From: Pyrinomonadaceae bacterium
Lineage (GTDB): Bacteria > Acidobacteriota > Blastocatellia > Pyrinomonadales > Pyrinomonadaceae
Length of the DNA: 64,000 nt
Assembly (NCBI GenBank): GCA_026129865.1
Contig: JAHCHG010000004.1
Location: 124,001 to 188,000, forward strand
Reading direction: 5' to 3'
Below are positions 35,335-44,293 of this stretch, piece by piece. The translations under genes were made by a program, and so were the position numbers. Under the pieces are notes generated by a model. That model saw only the letters and a program-made list of their open reading frames with translations. It made no database searches and was not told where the DNA came from. How positions within the stretch are numbered: the first letter of the stretch is position 1; each line of letters begins with the position of its first letter.

Positions 35335-36279
35335 ATGGGTAAGTTAGCGTATATTTTTCCGGGACAGGGAAGTCAGCACGTTGGTATGGGAAAGGATCTT
35401 TGTGATAATTTTCCCGCCGCGAAGCAGGTTTTCGAAGAAGCGAACGACGCTCTCGGTTTTTCATTGTCCGATCTTTGTTTTTCCGGTACCGAAGAAGACC
35501 TGGCGTTGACCGCAAATACTCAGCCGGCGATCTTGACGACTTCGGTCGCCGCATTTGAAGCGATGAAATCCGAAGGATTTCCGATGCCGTCTGTCGCTGC
35601 GGGACATAGTCTCGGCGAATATTCGGCGCTTGTTGCTGCCGGTGCGATCTCGCTTTCAGACGCTGTAAAAACGGTTAGGAAACGCGGCGAATTTATGCAG
35701 TCGGCGGTGCCGGTCGGAGTTGGCGCGATGGCGGCGATCCTTGCGCTTCCGCTTGAAACTATTGAGATCGCATGCGACGAAGCAGCAAACGGCGAAATTT
35801 GCAGTCCGGCAAACATTAACTCTCCGTCGCAGGTGGTAATAGCCGGAAATGCCGGTGCGATCGACCGGGCTTGCGAAATTTTGAAAACCAGGGGTGCGAA
35901 ACGTGCGGTCAAATTAAACGTTTCAGCGCCTTTTCATTGTGATCTAATGCTTCCCGCGCAGGAAAAACTGGAGAAAGTTCTTGCCGCGATCGATTTTAAC
36001 GATTTAAAATTTCCGATCGTCGAAAACGTTTCTGCGCAGTTAAATTCAGACGGTTCGCGCGTGGCGAAAGCCCTTACAAAGCAGGTTTCGTCGCCCGTTC
36101 GGTGGTCCGATTCGATCGTCAGCCTGGTCGCAGCGGAAATCACGGCGTTTGTAGAAGTTGGTGCCGGAAAAATTTTATGCGGTCTGGTCCGGCAAATAAA
36201 TCGTGATGCGAAGTGCTTTAACGTCGAAAACAAGGAGAGCCTTGAAAGCACCCTAAGCGCGCTCAATGAATTAAATTAA
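35335..36279 (+). CDS. fabD: Malonyl-CoA:ACP transacylase
   Basis: Loads malonyl groups on acyl carrier protein. The 314-residue protein begins YIFPGQGSQHVGMGKD and has the catalytic S92 in AGHSLGEYSALVA, with the catalytic His in VSAPFHCDLM (near 201). The C-terminal region includes FVEVGAGKILCGLVRQI. In the fab operon downstream of fabH; the next gene is acpP, with no fabG between. Confidence 0.97.
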   Translation: MGKLAYIFPGQGSQHVGMGKDLCDNFPAAKQVFEEANDALGFSLSDLCFSGTEEDLALTANTQPAILTTSVAAFEAMKSEGFPMPSVAAGHSLGEYSALVAAGAISLSDAVKTVRKRGEFMQSAVPVGVGAMAAILALPLETIEIACDEAANGEICSPANINSPSQVVIAGNAGAIDRACEILKTRGAKRAVKLNVSAPFHCDLMLPAQEKLEKVLAAIDFNDLKFPIVENVSAQLNSDGSRVAKALTKQVSSPVRWSDSIVSLVAAEITAFVEVGAGKILCGLVRQINRDAKCFNVENKESLESTLSALNELN

Positions 36280-36366
36280 GGGATGTCGAAAAGATTTGAG
36301 AACCAGGCGGGATTTCAAAAAATTTGGGAATTATTATAAATTCGTAAAATAGAAACAGGAGAAACT

Positions 36367-36606
36367 ATGTCAGAAATTCAAGAAAAAATTAAACAGATCG
36401 TAGTTGATGAATTAGGTGTCGATGAAGCGGAAGTTACTGAAAATGCTCGTTTTATCGAAGATTTGGGAGCAGATTCACTTGATCTGGTCGAACTCGTTAT
36501 GCGTTTTGAAGAGGAATTCGATATTGAAATTCCGGACGAGGACGCAGAGAAGATCCAGGCTGTTCGCGATGCTTACGCCTACGTCGAAGAACATCAAAAT
36601 AGCTAA
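36367..36606 (+). CDS. acpP: Acyl carrier protein
   Basis: 79 residues, strongly acidic. The phosphopantetheine attachment site is S37 in [13 protein letters not shown]. The ribosome binding site CAGGAGAAA is 5 bases before the ATG. An 87-base gap after fabD contains AT-rich sequence (TTGGGA and TAAAAT hexamers) that could be a separate acpP promoter. Confidence 0.97.
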   Translation: MSEIQEKIKQIVVDELGVDEAEVTENARFIEDLGADSLDLVELVMRFEEEFDIEIPDEDAEKIQAVRDAYAYVEEHQNS

Positions 36607-36607
36607 A

Positions 36608-36669
36608 AATGGATAATTGATAATGGATAATGGTTCAGTCATTGAAGTTATCAATTATCAATTATCATT
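36608..36669. repeat. Imperfect inverted repeat of 7-base units
   Basis: The left arm (36608-36630) has heptamers of the type GATAATT/GATAATG and the right arm (36648-36669) has TTATCAATTATCAATTATCA. They pair over about 20 bases with small bulges around an 18-base loop. It occupies nearly the whole acpP-fabF gap. The build is the same as the element at 8239-8300, with A/T in place of G/C at one heptamer position. Confidence 0.7.
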
Positions 36670-36675
36670 TAAAAT

Positions 36676-37917
36676 ATGAAACGTCGTGTAGTTGTAACCG
36701 GATTCGGATTGGTCACGCCTTGCGGAAACACCGTCGATGAAACTTGGGCTGCGATCATGCAGAGCAAGAGCGGCGCCGGACCGATCCAGAAGTTCGACAC
36801 CGAAAAATTTTCTGTAAAATTTGCCTGCGAGGTCAAAAATTTTGACCCGCTGAATTTTATGGATAAAAAGGAAGCCCGGCGGATGGGCGCGTTTACACAT
36901 TTCGCAATTGCCGCATCCGATGAAGCCGTCAGGCACAGCGGATTGAAGATCGACGATTCGAATGCGGAGATGGTCGGAACTTACATCAGTTCCGGTATCG
37001 GTGATTTTTGGGCAATCGAACGGGAGCATGAAAAATTGCTTGCGTCCGGACCGGACCGGGTTTCGCCGTTTTTTATCGTTTCTGCGATCGTAAATCTCGC
37101 AGCCGGAAATGTTTCGATCCGACACGGCGCGAAAGGTCCAAATTCGGCAACTGCAACAGCTTGTTCGGCGGGAGCGCATGCTATCGGCGACAGTTTTCGC
37201 CTGATCGAACGCGGCGACGCCGATGCGATGATCTGCGGCGGCGCGGAAAGCGCAATTACACCGATGTCGGTCGCGGGGTTTGCTTCAATGCGTGCGCTGT
37301 CGACGAGAAACGACGAGCCGAAAAGAGCTTCGCGCCCGTTCGACGCGGAACGCGACGGTTTTGTGATCGGCGAAGGTGCGGGAATCGTAATTCTGGAAGA
37401 ACTCGAATTTGCAAAGAAACGCGGCGCGACCATTTACGCCGAGATCGTCGGTTACGGTATGAGCGGCGATGCGTATCACGTTTCTGCTCCGGACGAAACC
37501 GCGTCCGGCGCGATCCGCGTTATGACGAAAGCGATAAAAGACGCAGGAATATCGCCGGAAGAGATCGGTTATCTGAACGCGCACGGAACGTCGACGCCGT
37601 ACAACGACAAATTTGAAACGCTTGCGATCAAGAAGGTTTTCGGCGATCACGCTTACCGGTTGCCGGTGAGTTCGACGAAATCGATGACCGGACATGCGCT
37701 CGGCGCTGCCGGCGGTATCGAAGCAGTTCTTTCGGTTTTATCGATCGATAAGAATACTTTGCCGCCAACGATCAATTACGAAAATCCCGATCCTGACTGC
37801 GATCTCGATTACGTTCCGAATGAACCGCGGCAGACCGCAGTCGATTATGTTCTCTCGAACAGTTTCGGTTTTGGCGGTACGAATGCGACTCTTATTTTTA
37901 AGCGTTTTGTTGAGTAG
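36676..37917 (+). CDS. fabF: Beta-ketoacyl-ACP synthase II
   Basis: Elongates acyl-ACP chains. The 413-residue enzyme has the Cys-His-His triad: C163 in ATACSAGAHAIGD, H303 in NAHGTSTPYND and H340 in TGHALGAAGGIEA. The C-terminus SNSFGFGGTNATLIFKRF is standard. It is the last gene of the fatty acid cluster; a decayed hicBA pair starts two bases after its stop. Confidence 0.97.
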   Translation: MKRRVVVTGFGLVTPCGNTVDETWAAIMQSKSGAGPIQKFDTEKFSVKFACEVKNFDPLNFMDKKEARRMGAFTHFAIAASDEAVRHSGLKIDDSNAEMVGTYISSGIGDFWAIEREHEKLLASGPDRVSPFFIVSAIVNLAAGNVSIRHGAKGPNSATATACSAGAHAIGDSFRLIERGDADAMICGGAESAITPMSVAGFASMRALSTRNDEPKRASRPFDAERDGFVIGEGAGIVILEELEFAKKRGATIYAEIVGYGMSGDAYHVSAPDETASGAIRVMTKAIKDAGISPEEIGYLNAHGTSTPYNDKFETLAIKKVFGDHAYRLPVSSTKSMTGHALGAAGGIEAVLSVLSIDKNTLPPTINYENPDPDCDLDYVPNEPRQTAVDYVLSNSFGFGGTNATLIFKRFVE

Positions 37918-37919
37918 CG

Positions 37920-38113
37920 ATGAGAAAAGTTAAATACACTTTTTGGAAAGACGAAGATTTTTTATCGGATATTTGAATGATTATCCGGATTACCAAACGC
38001 AAGGTCGTTCAAAAGAAGAGCTAATTGAACATCTAAAAGACCTCTTGCAGGATTTGGAATCGGACGAGGTTCAATACGTTAAGAAAGTTGAGGAAATGGT
38101 TGTCGCCCGATGA
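37920..38113 (+). pseudogene. hicB: HicB-family antitoxin gene, frameshifted
   Basis: Frame 1 reads MRKVKYTFWKDEDF and soon stops at TGA. After adding one T to the run of six T at about 37958-37963 the frame continues FFIGYLNDYPDYQTQGRSKE, then LKDLLQDLESDEVQYVKKVE and ends VVAR at 38113. That is the standard HicB-like antitoxin of about 64 residues. A one-base loss in a T-run is the simplest cause; a sequencing error or programmed slippage on the T-run is possible. The hicA-like gene starts within its stop codon (ATGA). Confidence 0.75.
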
Positions 38114-38288
38114 ATCGTCGGAAATTGATCAAGCGACTTGAAGAACTGGGTTGCGTGCCTGTCAGGCACGGCGGAAAACACGATTGGTACGTAAATCAGG
38201 TAATGAAATTTCGCAGCCGGTTCCAAAACATTCTGAGATCAACGAAAACTTGGCGAGATCAATAATTAAAAAGCTTTCGGAAAAATAG
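38110..38288 (+). pseudogene. hicA: HicA-family mRNA interferase gene, frameshifted
   Basis: The frame begins MNRRKLIKRLEELGCVPVRH and continues GGKHDWYVNQ, the HicA double-stranded-RNA-binding fold with its catalytic His in GGKH. Then the reading frame changes: after the loss of one base near 38200 the expected ending appears in another frame, ISQPVPKHSEINENLARSII and KKLSEK, stopping at 38288. In the unshifted frame it stops at TAA near 38265. A complete gene would encode about 59 residues, the family's length. It starts 4 bases before the hicB stop. Confidence 0.75.
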
Positions 38289-38292
38289 TTTT

Positions 38293-39069
38293 ATGAAAAT
38301 CATTGTATTAATGAAGCAGGTTGCCAATAAAGATGCTGTTTTGCGAATTGGCAAGGACGAAAAATGGATCGATGAATCCGACGTGGCTCAGCAAACGAAC
38401 GAGTCAGACGGGTATGGTCTTGAAGAAGCGCTCCGTTTGAAAGAAGCAAAAGGCGAAGGCGAAGTGATCGTCTGTACACTCGGCGGTCAAAGTGCAAAAA
38501 CGGTTATCAAAGATGCGTTGGCACGCGGTGCGGACCGTGCAATTCATGTCGTTGTTGAAGATGACGAAAAGCTTTCGCCATATCAGATCGCAAAATCGAT
38601 CGCCGGAGCTGTTCGGGAGGAAAATGCCGATCTTATCTTTACAGGGCTCCAGTCCGACGACGCGGGTTACGGTCAAACCGGTGTAATTCTTGCAGAGCTT
38701 TTGGGAATTCCGCACGCGACTATCGTGATCGAGGTCGATCGAGAATCGTTAAACGGATCATTGCGCGTAAAACGCGAACTCGAAAGCGGCTGGTATCAAT
38801 GGTTCGATTACCAGCTTCCCGCGCTTTTGACCATTCAATCCGGAATTTCGCAGATCCGTTATGCAAGTTTGAAGGGAATTATGGCGGCAAAGAAAAAAGA
38901 GATCAGAGAGGTTAGTGCTTCGCCGGAAGCATTTTCGTCGGCACAAAAGATCGAAAAAGTTTATCTTCCGCTTAAATCTAAACAAACACAGATGCTCGGC
39001 AACGGCGACGCAAAAGCCGGGGCGGTCGAATTGGTCGAGAAACTGAAGAACGACATCCGCGTAATTTAA
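38293..39069 (+). CDS. etfB: Electron transfer flavoprotein, beta subunit
   Basis: A 258-residue subunit that with EtfA moves electrons from acyl-CoA dehydrogenases to ETF:quinone oxidoreductase. MKIIVLMKQVANKDAVLRIG, the AMP-binding GLQSDDAGYGQTG and RVKRELESGWYQWFDYQLPA are characteristic. The C-terminal IRYASLKGIMAAKKKEI contributes to EtfA docking. It starts five bases after the decayed hicA. etfA is 2.3 kb downstream on the same strand. Confidence 0.95.
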   Translation: MKIIVLMKQVANKDAVLRIGKDEKWIDESDVAQQTNESDGYGLEEALRLKEAKGEGEVIVCTLGGQSAKTVIKDALARGADRAIHVVVEDDEKLSPYQIAKSIAGAVREENADLIFTGLQSDDAGYGQTGVILAELLGIPHATIVIEVDRESLNGSLRVKRELESGWYQWFDYQLPALLTIQSGISQIRYASLKGIMAAKKKEIREVSASPEAFSSAQKIEKVYLPLKSKQTQMLGNGDAKAGAVELVEKLKNDIRVI

Positions 39070-39110
39070 CGTAAAGTCCAACAATTAAACAACCAATCTT
39101 TATATTAAAA

Positions 39111-39138
39111 AGATCGTTTTTCGGAACGGTCTTTTTTT
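39111..39138 (+). terminator. Rho-independent terminator after etfB
   Basis: AGATCGTT pairs with AACGGTCT (one G-T wobble) around a six-base loop (TTTCGG), followed by seven T. It separates etfB from the FG-GAP gene. Confidence 0.85.
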
Positions 39139-39164
39139 GTGTCTAAAGCGTTTCTCGAATCGGG

Positions 39165-39194
39165 TTTTCAATTCCCGGTAATTTGATTTATACT
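39165..39194 (+). promoter_or_regulatory. Candidate sigma-70-type promoter for the FG-GAP gene
   Basis: TTTTCA (39165-39170), an 18-base spacer, TATACT (39189-39194). It lies after the etfB terminator and would give a leader of about 170 bases that contains the hairpin at 39313-39347. The -35 box is weak, so this is tentative. Confidence 0.35.
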
Positions 39195-39312
39195 GCAACA
39201 CGTATTCATACAAATTAATTCGCTGCAGGATTTGCGTCCTGTTTGCGCTTGAGGATCGGAAACCTGTCGCTGTTTTTTGGCGGCTTAGTATTTGCCCTTA
39301 TAAATACCTAAC

Positions 39313-39347
39313 TCAATTGCAGCAGTCTTTCAGACTGCTGCAATTGA
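39313..39347. repeat. Perfect 16-bp hairpin in the leader of the FG-GAP gene
   Basis: Arms 39313-39328 and 39332-39347 are exact reverse complements (TCAATTGCAGCAGTCT) with a 3-base loop. It ends 22 bases before the ATG and just before the ribosome binding site AAAGGAG. There is no T-run, so it is not a classical terminator; it may stabilise or regulate the mRNA. Confidence 0.8.
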
Positions 39348-39369
39348 AATTAATCTAAAGGAGAAATCA

Positions 39370-41277
39370 ATGAACCGAATGAAAAATGAAAAGGGAAAAC
39401 CTGCGTGGTTTTCGAGTCTAAGTGTCGCCTTAGGGTTGGCATTTGCCTTAGGCGTAGGCGTGCTCGGCAGCGGCGTGCTGACCGATCGTGTGGAAGCTAA
39501 CGGAAGCCCTTTTATTTACGATAACGGCGGACTTGCGACGGGCGCTACATCAAACAGCGGAGCTTCCGCACCGTCGGGTACACAATGGAGCGAAGCGCAG
39601 AATGAAACCGGAAATACGACGTACTCTAACACTTTAGCGGGTGTTTCGTGTTCCGTGACAGCGACGCAATTTCGCTGTGCTGATGATTTTACTGTCCCGT
39701 CCGGTCAGACATGGACGATCAGTCAGGTTGTAACTTTTGCGTATCAAACGGGATTCGCAGGCACGACGAGTCCGGTAACCGGAGCGACCTTGCAAATTTG
39801 GAGTGGGCGACCCGGAGATTCCGGATCGACCGTGATCTTCGGCGACACTTCGACCAACAGACTTGGTTCGTCAACCGATTCCAGTTTGTTTAGAATCTTT
39901 AACAGTGCGGTTCCGGCACCCGGCTCAACGCCGGCAACTAACCGTCGAATCTGGCAAAATAATATTAACGTAAGCCCGGCACAAGTACTTTCTGCAGGAA
40001 CATATTGGGTTGATTTCCAAACGCAGATCGGTGCAACCACGGCGCATTTTGCCCCGCCGGTAACAATTCCGGGCGTTCGCAGTCAACCGGGAATGAACGC
40101 GCGGCAGTTTACCGGCACAGCTTGGCAGGACGTCATCGACGTTGGTAACCCGGATGCATCCGCACCGGACGTACCGCTCGATTTTCCGTTCAAATTGGTT
40201 GGAAGTATTGTCGGCGGTCCTAGCGCTCAGGCTCCGCAGATCGATTTTGACGGTGACGGCGAATCCGATTATTCGATCGTTCGCAACATTACTCCGGGAT
40301 TAGCAGACGGTTCGTCCATTCCGGGCACCCGACGGTCGATTCAAGAGCAGATGAAATCTCCCGGATTCCGACCTGCAGATACCGGCGCTAATTCAGCAGC
40401 ACCGAGCAATCATGGAACGAATCTCGGATGGTATATCCATAACAGTGGTTCGAACACTGCCAGAGTTCAGGGACACGGACAGCCTGCAACAGATTTCTGG
40501 GTTCCCGAAGACTATGACGGAGACGGCAAAGACGATATCGCGGTATGGCGCGGCGTAGCCGCAAGCGGACCGGGCGGCGGATTCTTCTACACGTATACGA
40601 GTTCCGATAATACCGTAAACGAAATAGATTTCGGTGTTCAGGGAGACAATCCAACCGTGGTCGGAGATTATGACGGCGACGGAAAAGCAGATCCTGCAGT
40701 CTTCCGCTGCCCATCGGGAGGCGGACAATGTACCTTCTTTTATCGTGGTTCGCTCAATAACCCGTCGGGCGCAATCACATATATTCCCTGGGGCAACAAC
40801 TCCACTGCTTTTATTCGTCCGTATCCCGGTGATTTTGACGGCGATGGCAAAAATGACGTTTGTATTTCACAGGGCGGTCAATACATTTTGCGGAGATCAT
40901 CGGATTCCGGCGTTGAATATATCAGCTGGGGTCTTCCGACGGATCCGACGATAGCGCCGGGCGATTATGACGGCGACGGAAAGACCGACTTTATGAATGT
41001 TCGTGTCAATGGATCCACCGTTGAATGGTGGCTGCGAACGCGCACGAACGTCCAGTCTACCCGTACATGGGGAGCGCTCGTTCCCGGATTCTCTGAATTT
41101 GCGACGCCGGGTGACTTTGACGGCGATGGGAAGACGGATCTATCCATTTGGAGAAGAGATAACTCGAGTAATACGAACAGCTTCTTCTATACCTTGCGTT
41201 CAAGCGACGGAATGCTGGAAGGATTCCAATGGGGCTCAATGGGCGATTCGCCCGTTCCGGGTTGGAACGCTAATTAG
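39370..41277 (+). CDS. Secreted FG-GAP/VCBS-type calcium-loop repeat protein
   Basis: A 635-residue protein. A signal segment (ALGLAFALGVGVLGSGVL) is followed by a beta-rich N-terminal domain (about 45-275) and then at least six repeats carrying the DxDGDGxxD calcium loop: DFDGDGESD, DYDGDGKDD, DYDGDGKAD, DFDGDGKND, DYDGDGKTD, DFDGDGKTD, spaced roughly 45-90 residues apart. Such blades form a beta-propeller like the integrin head. The start is fixed by AAAGGAGAAATCA before the ATG. Function unknown, likely surface or extracellular adhesion. It lies between etfB and etfA with its own terminator, so it is probably a separate unit. Confidence 0.85.
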   Translation: MNRMKNEKGKPAWFSSLSVALGLAFALGVGVLGSGVLTDRVEANGSPFIYDNGGLATGATSNSGASAPSGTQWSEAQNETGNTTYSNTLAGVSCSVTATQFRCADDFTVPSGQTWTISQVVTFAYQTGFAGTTSPVTGATLQIWSGRPGDSGSTVIFGDTSTNRLGSSTDSSLFRIFNSAVPAPGSTPATNRRIWQNNINVSPAQVLSAGTYWVDFQTQIGATTAHFAPPVTIPGVRSQPGMNARQFTGTAWQDVIDVGNPDASAPDVPLDFPFKLVGSIVGGPSAQAPQIDFDGDGESDYSIVRNITPGLADGSSIPGTRRSIQEQMKSPGFRPADTGANSAAPSNHGTNLGWYIHNSGSNTARVQGHGQPATDFWVPEDYDGDGKDDIAVWRGVAASGPGGGFFYTYTSSDNTVNEIDFGVQGDNPTVVGDYDGDGKADPAVFRCPSGGGQCTFFYRGSLNNPSGAITYIPWGNNSTAFIRPYPGDFDGDGKNDVCISQGGQYILRRSSDSGVEYISWGLPTDPTIAPGDYDGDGKTDFMNVRVNGSTVEWWLRTRTNVQSTRTWGALVPGFSEFATPGDFDGDGKTDLSIWRRDNSSNTNSFFYTLRSSDGMLEGFQWGSMGDSPVPGWNAN

Positions 41278-41298
41278 TTTTTCCGAACTTCTTAGTTT

Positions 41299-41329
41299 GG
41301 GGCTGGGTGCAATTCCCAGCCCTTTTTTT
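41299..41329 (+). terminator. Rho-independent terminator
   Basis: GGGCTGGG (41300-41307) pairs with CCCAGCCC (41315-41322) around a seven-base loop, followed by seven T. It ends the FG-GAP gene. Confidence 0.92.
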
Positions 41330-41421
41330 GTTGCACTGAACTTGTGACCGGCTTTTTGCCAAACAATACTTTCTTTGTCATAATTTTAGCTGATCAAATT
41401 TCCTTTTAAACGAAACTTAAA

Positions 41422-42399
41422 ATGAACAACATATTAGTATTTATCGAACATAAAGACTGCGTATTGAACAAGACTTCGCTTGAAGCAATTGCAGCGGGGC
41501 AATCGATCGGTGCGGATCTTGGGCTGACGGTATCAGCTGTTATTCCGTGCGACAAAGACTGCGCGCTGGCGAATGAGATATCACAGTACGACATTGAAAA
41601 AGTGATCGTTGCGAAGAACGAAAAATTGAATATGTATACGCCGGACGGCTATGCAGATGCTTTTGAATCCGTTATCAGATCGGAAAATCCGCAGTTCGTC
41701 GTAATGGCACACACTTATCAGGTTCGCGATTTTGCTCCGAAGGTTGCAGCGCGGTTTGAACGCGAAGTTGTCGGCGACTGTATTCGATATCGCGCTGAGA
41801 ATGGAAAGCTGGTTTTAACAAGAAGAATTTTCCTCGGAAAGCTTGATGCGGACGTAACTATCGGCGGCGACGCGCCGTATTTTGTAACTTTCCAATCCGG
41901 AGCTTTTCGCGGCGACAATGCCCGGAAGGGCGGTTCTGCGGCGGTTGAAAATGTCGAAGTCGAAGTTGGCGAAATTCGCATGAAAGCCGAGGCGCCTTTC
42001 CAGGAAGCAAAAGCGGCGGTCGATCTGACAAAATCGGAGATAATCGTCGCCGTCGGTCGCGGAATTAAATCGCAGGAAAACATTGCGATGGCAGAACAGC
42101 TTGCCGAAGTCCTGGGTGCAGATATTGCGGCATCGCGCCCGATCTGCGACAACGAATGGCTTTCGATCGATCGGCAGATCGGTTCATCCGGTCAAACTGT
42201 CGCCCCGAAAGTTTACATTGCGCTGGGCATTTCCGGTGCGATCCAGCATATCGTCGGAATGAAAAATTCCGGGACGATCATTGCGATCAACAAAGATTCG
42301 GAAGCTCCGATCTTTGATATTGCCGATTACGGTATTGTCGGCGATCTTTTCGAAGCTGTACCGGTTTTAGTCGAAGAGATAAAAAAAGCGAAAGCCTAA
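41422..42399 (+). CDS. etfA: Electron transfer flavoprotein, alpha subunit
   Basis: A 325-residue partner of EtfB that binds FAD. The C-terminal FAD domain shows [20 protein letters not shown], the [10 protein letters not shown] motif, [20 protein letters not shown] and GAIQHIVGM and [20 protein letters not shown]. Its N-terminal half is more divergent than in model EtfA proteins. It has its own upstream gap of about 145 bases after the FG-GAP terminator and ends in a terminator. Confidence 0.95.
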   Translation: MNNILVFIEHKDCVLNKTSLEAIAAGQSIGADLGLTVSAVIPCDKDCALANEISQYDIEKVIVAKNEKLNMYTPDGYADAFESVIRSENPQFVVMAHTYQVRDFAPKVAARFEREVVGDCIRYRAENGKLVLTRRIFLGKLDADVTIGGDAPYFVTFQSGAFRGDNARKGGSAAVENVEVEVGEIRMKAEAPFQEAKAAVDLTKSEIIVAVGRGIKSQENIAMAEQLAEVLGADIAASRPICDNEWLSIDRQIGSSGQTVAPKVYIALGISGAIQHIVGMKNSGTIIAINKDSEAPIFDIADYGIVGDLFEAVPVLVEEIKKAKA

Positions 42400-42423
42400 A
42401 CGCTTTTTCCATTTCAAAAATAA

Positions 42424-42453
42424 AAACCCGTCGAAAGTCCCGGCGGGTTTTTT
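42424..42453 (+). terminator. Rho-independent terminator after etfA
   Basis: ACCCGTCG pairs with CGGCGGGT (one wobble) around a seven-base loop, followed by TTTTTT. A run of A precedes it, so it may also serve the facing methyltransferase gene. Confidence 0.88.
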
Positions 42454-42516
42454 GTTGCCTGCGGAAACAGTAACGTATTTATTTTACGGTCAACATCATT
42501 GAAATCCGGTCGAAAA

Positions 42517-43716
42517 TCAGGCTATTAATTCTGGAAGATTTCTGTTCGCACTTAATAATTCATCCAGTCTTTGTTCTTGTATTGAATAAAAGCTTTTGAT
42601 CTTTTCGATCTGACTTCTTATACGACTTTCATCGATCGTCTTATCGCTTTTAATTCCGACGATCATATTGTTTTTCGGAGTATGTTCGGTCGAAATAAAC
42701 TCGAACACTTTTGTTTTGTACCCGCTTTCTTCCAGCAGCAGCGCACGCAGCCCGTCAGTTAGGGTTTCGGCTTCGCGTTCGAGCATTATTCCGTGTTTTA
42801 GGACATCTTTCAGCATCGCAGGCGGTTTTATTTGCGGACGCAGCTGCTGATGACAGCACGGCGCGCAAACGATCAGATCCGCGCCGGCTTTTATACCCTT
42901 AAAGATGGCATCGTCGGTTGCGGTATTGCATGCATGCAGCGCGATCAAAATATCCGTGTTTTTCAGATCGAAATTATCGATGAAACCGTTAACGAACGAC
43001 AGTCCGGTAAATTCGGACGATCTTGCTATATCGTTCCCAAGCCGGACAAGTTGGTCTTTGGTGTCGACACCGATCACTTCAACGTCAAGTCCGCGCGAAT
43101 TTTTAAAATGATCATACGTCGCAAAGGTCAGATAACCTTTGCCCGATCCCATATCTACAATTCGCAATTTTCTGCGGTCTGCAAGCGGGGAATTTTCGAA
43201 AAGATTATCGAGCGTTTCGATGAATTTATTGATCTGTTTCCATTTATCATGCTGTTTTGCGCGAATTTCGCCGCGATCGGTGGTAATGCCCAGAGCCTTT
43301 AGATAAAAGCTGTTCGGATCGACCAGAATGTTCTTTTCCCGGTCGTGATCGATCGACGGAAGCGATTTGAACGTCGGTTTTCCCTTGTTCAATCGCGATC
43401 TTCCTTTCTTTCCGATATCCAGCTGATGATCGTTCTCGACTGTAAACAGATGCCCGCTGAAAAAATCCTTTCCCAGAATATCGATTATTATGTTCAGCGC
43501 TTTTTCTTGATCAAAGTTCTTCGCGGTGTCGCGAGTATCGAAACGATAGAGAAAAAATAGACGGCTGCCTTTCTTCGTTTTAACAAGGCGAATCAGAAGT
43601 TTTTGCAAATGCGGGTCTTTTCCACGATAATTGCCCAAAGTTAATTTTACAAAAGTCTGTTTTTGAAGACTTTCGGAAAGAAGTTCAACGAATTTCGAAA
43701 TGTTTTCAGCAGACAT
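42517..43716 (-). CDS. SAM-dependent methyltransferase (Methyltransf_32-like)
   Basis: A 399-residue protein. The N-terminal 140 residues are unrecognised. The SAM-binding core starts at LRIVDMGSGKGYLTFATYDH (motif I), continues with VEVIGVDTKDQLVRLG, and carries ILIALHACNTATDDAI and VCAPCCHQQLRPQI, the hallmark of the methyltransferase group that includes eukaryotic METTL25 and GSTCD. The CAPCCH motif may bind metal. The substrate is unknown; RNA or protein are equally possible. It stands alone, facing etfA. Confidence 0.85.
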   Translation of the reverse strand: MSAENISKFVELLSESLQKQTFVKLTLGNYRGKDPHLQKLLIRLVKTKKGSRLFFLYRFDTRDTAKNFDQEKALNIIIDILGKDFFSGHLFTVENDHQLDIGKKGRSRLNKGKPTFKSLPSIDHDREKNILVDPNSFYLKALGITTDRGEIRAKQHDKWKQINKFIETLDNLFENSPLADRRKLRIVDMGSGKGYLTFATYDHFKNSRGLDVEVIGVDTKDQLVRLGNDIARSSEFTGLSFVNGFIDNFDLKNTDILIALHACNTATDDAIFKGIKAGADLIVCAPCCHQQLRPQIKPPAMLKDVLKHGIMLEREAETLTDGLRALLLEESGYKTKVFEFISTEHTPKNNMIVGIKSDKTIDESRIRSQIEKIKSFYSIQEQRLDELLSANRNLPELIA

Positions 43717-43773
43717 AATTAGCTTAATCAGATTAGCACAAACATTTTCAACTTCTTAGGCGGTAAATTTCGG

Positions 43774-44262
43774 ATGAAAAAAATAAATGGACAGGATTTT
43801 GTGAATTCGCTAAATTATCTATTCAAAGAAACTTTCGAAGGATCTCCGCCGGCGGGAAGCATTTACCTCGACCGCGGGATCGGCGTTTTCAATACAATTG
43901 AAAATATCGACGCCGCATCGGCTTCCAAGTTCGTTTCGACAACGACAGTTGCATCGCATGTCGAACATCTGCGTTACTATTTGGAAGTTTTGACCAATTT
44001 TATGCAGGGAATCGTTCAAATTGCCGACTGGGACAAGAGCTGGGCGAAAAAAGAGGTTTCGGAAGAAGAATGGGAAGAGTTAAAAAACAATTTGCGGACG
44101 ACGTACGAATCTGTCGTTACCGCTTACTCCGGTGTCGAATCATGGGACGAAGATAAAATGTCCGAGGCAATGGCGATCGTCGTTCACACCGCATATCACC
44201 TCGGCGCCATCCGGCAAATTGCAAAGTCTTTTGAACCGATAGTTTTGACAAAGATCCATTGA
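43774..44262 (+). CDS. DinB-like four-helix protein
   Basis: A 162-residue helical protein. The conserved pattern is a His in [18 protein letters not shown], and [18 protein letters not shown] at the C-terminus, matching the metal-binding helices of DinB/YfiT superfamily proteins. Many are metal-dependent enzymes in thiol or glutathione-like pathways; the ligand is unknown here. It is followed by a VOC-family gene after 31 bases, likely one transcript. Confidence 0.8.
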   Translation: MKKINGQDFVNSLNYLFKETFEGSPPAGSIYLDRGIGVFNTIENIDAASASKFVSTTTVASHVEHLRYYLEVLTNFMQGIVQIADWDKSWAKKEVSEEEWEELKNNLRTTYESVVTAYSGVESWDEDKMSEAMAIVVHTAYHLGAIRQIAKSFEPIVLTKIH

Positions 44263-44293
44263 CGGATCCGAATTTCGAGGCGAACAAAATTTT

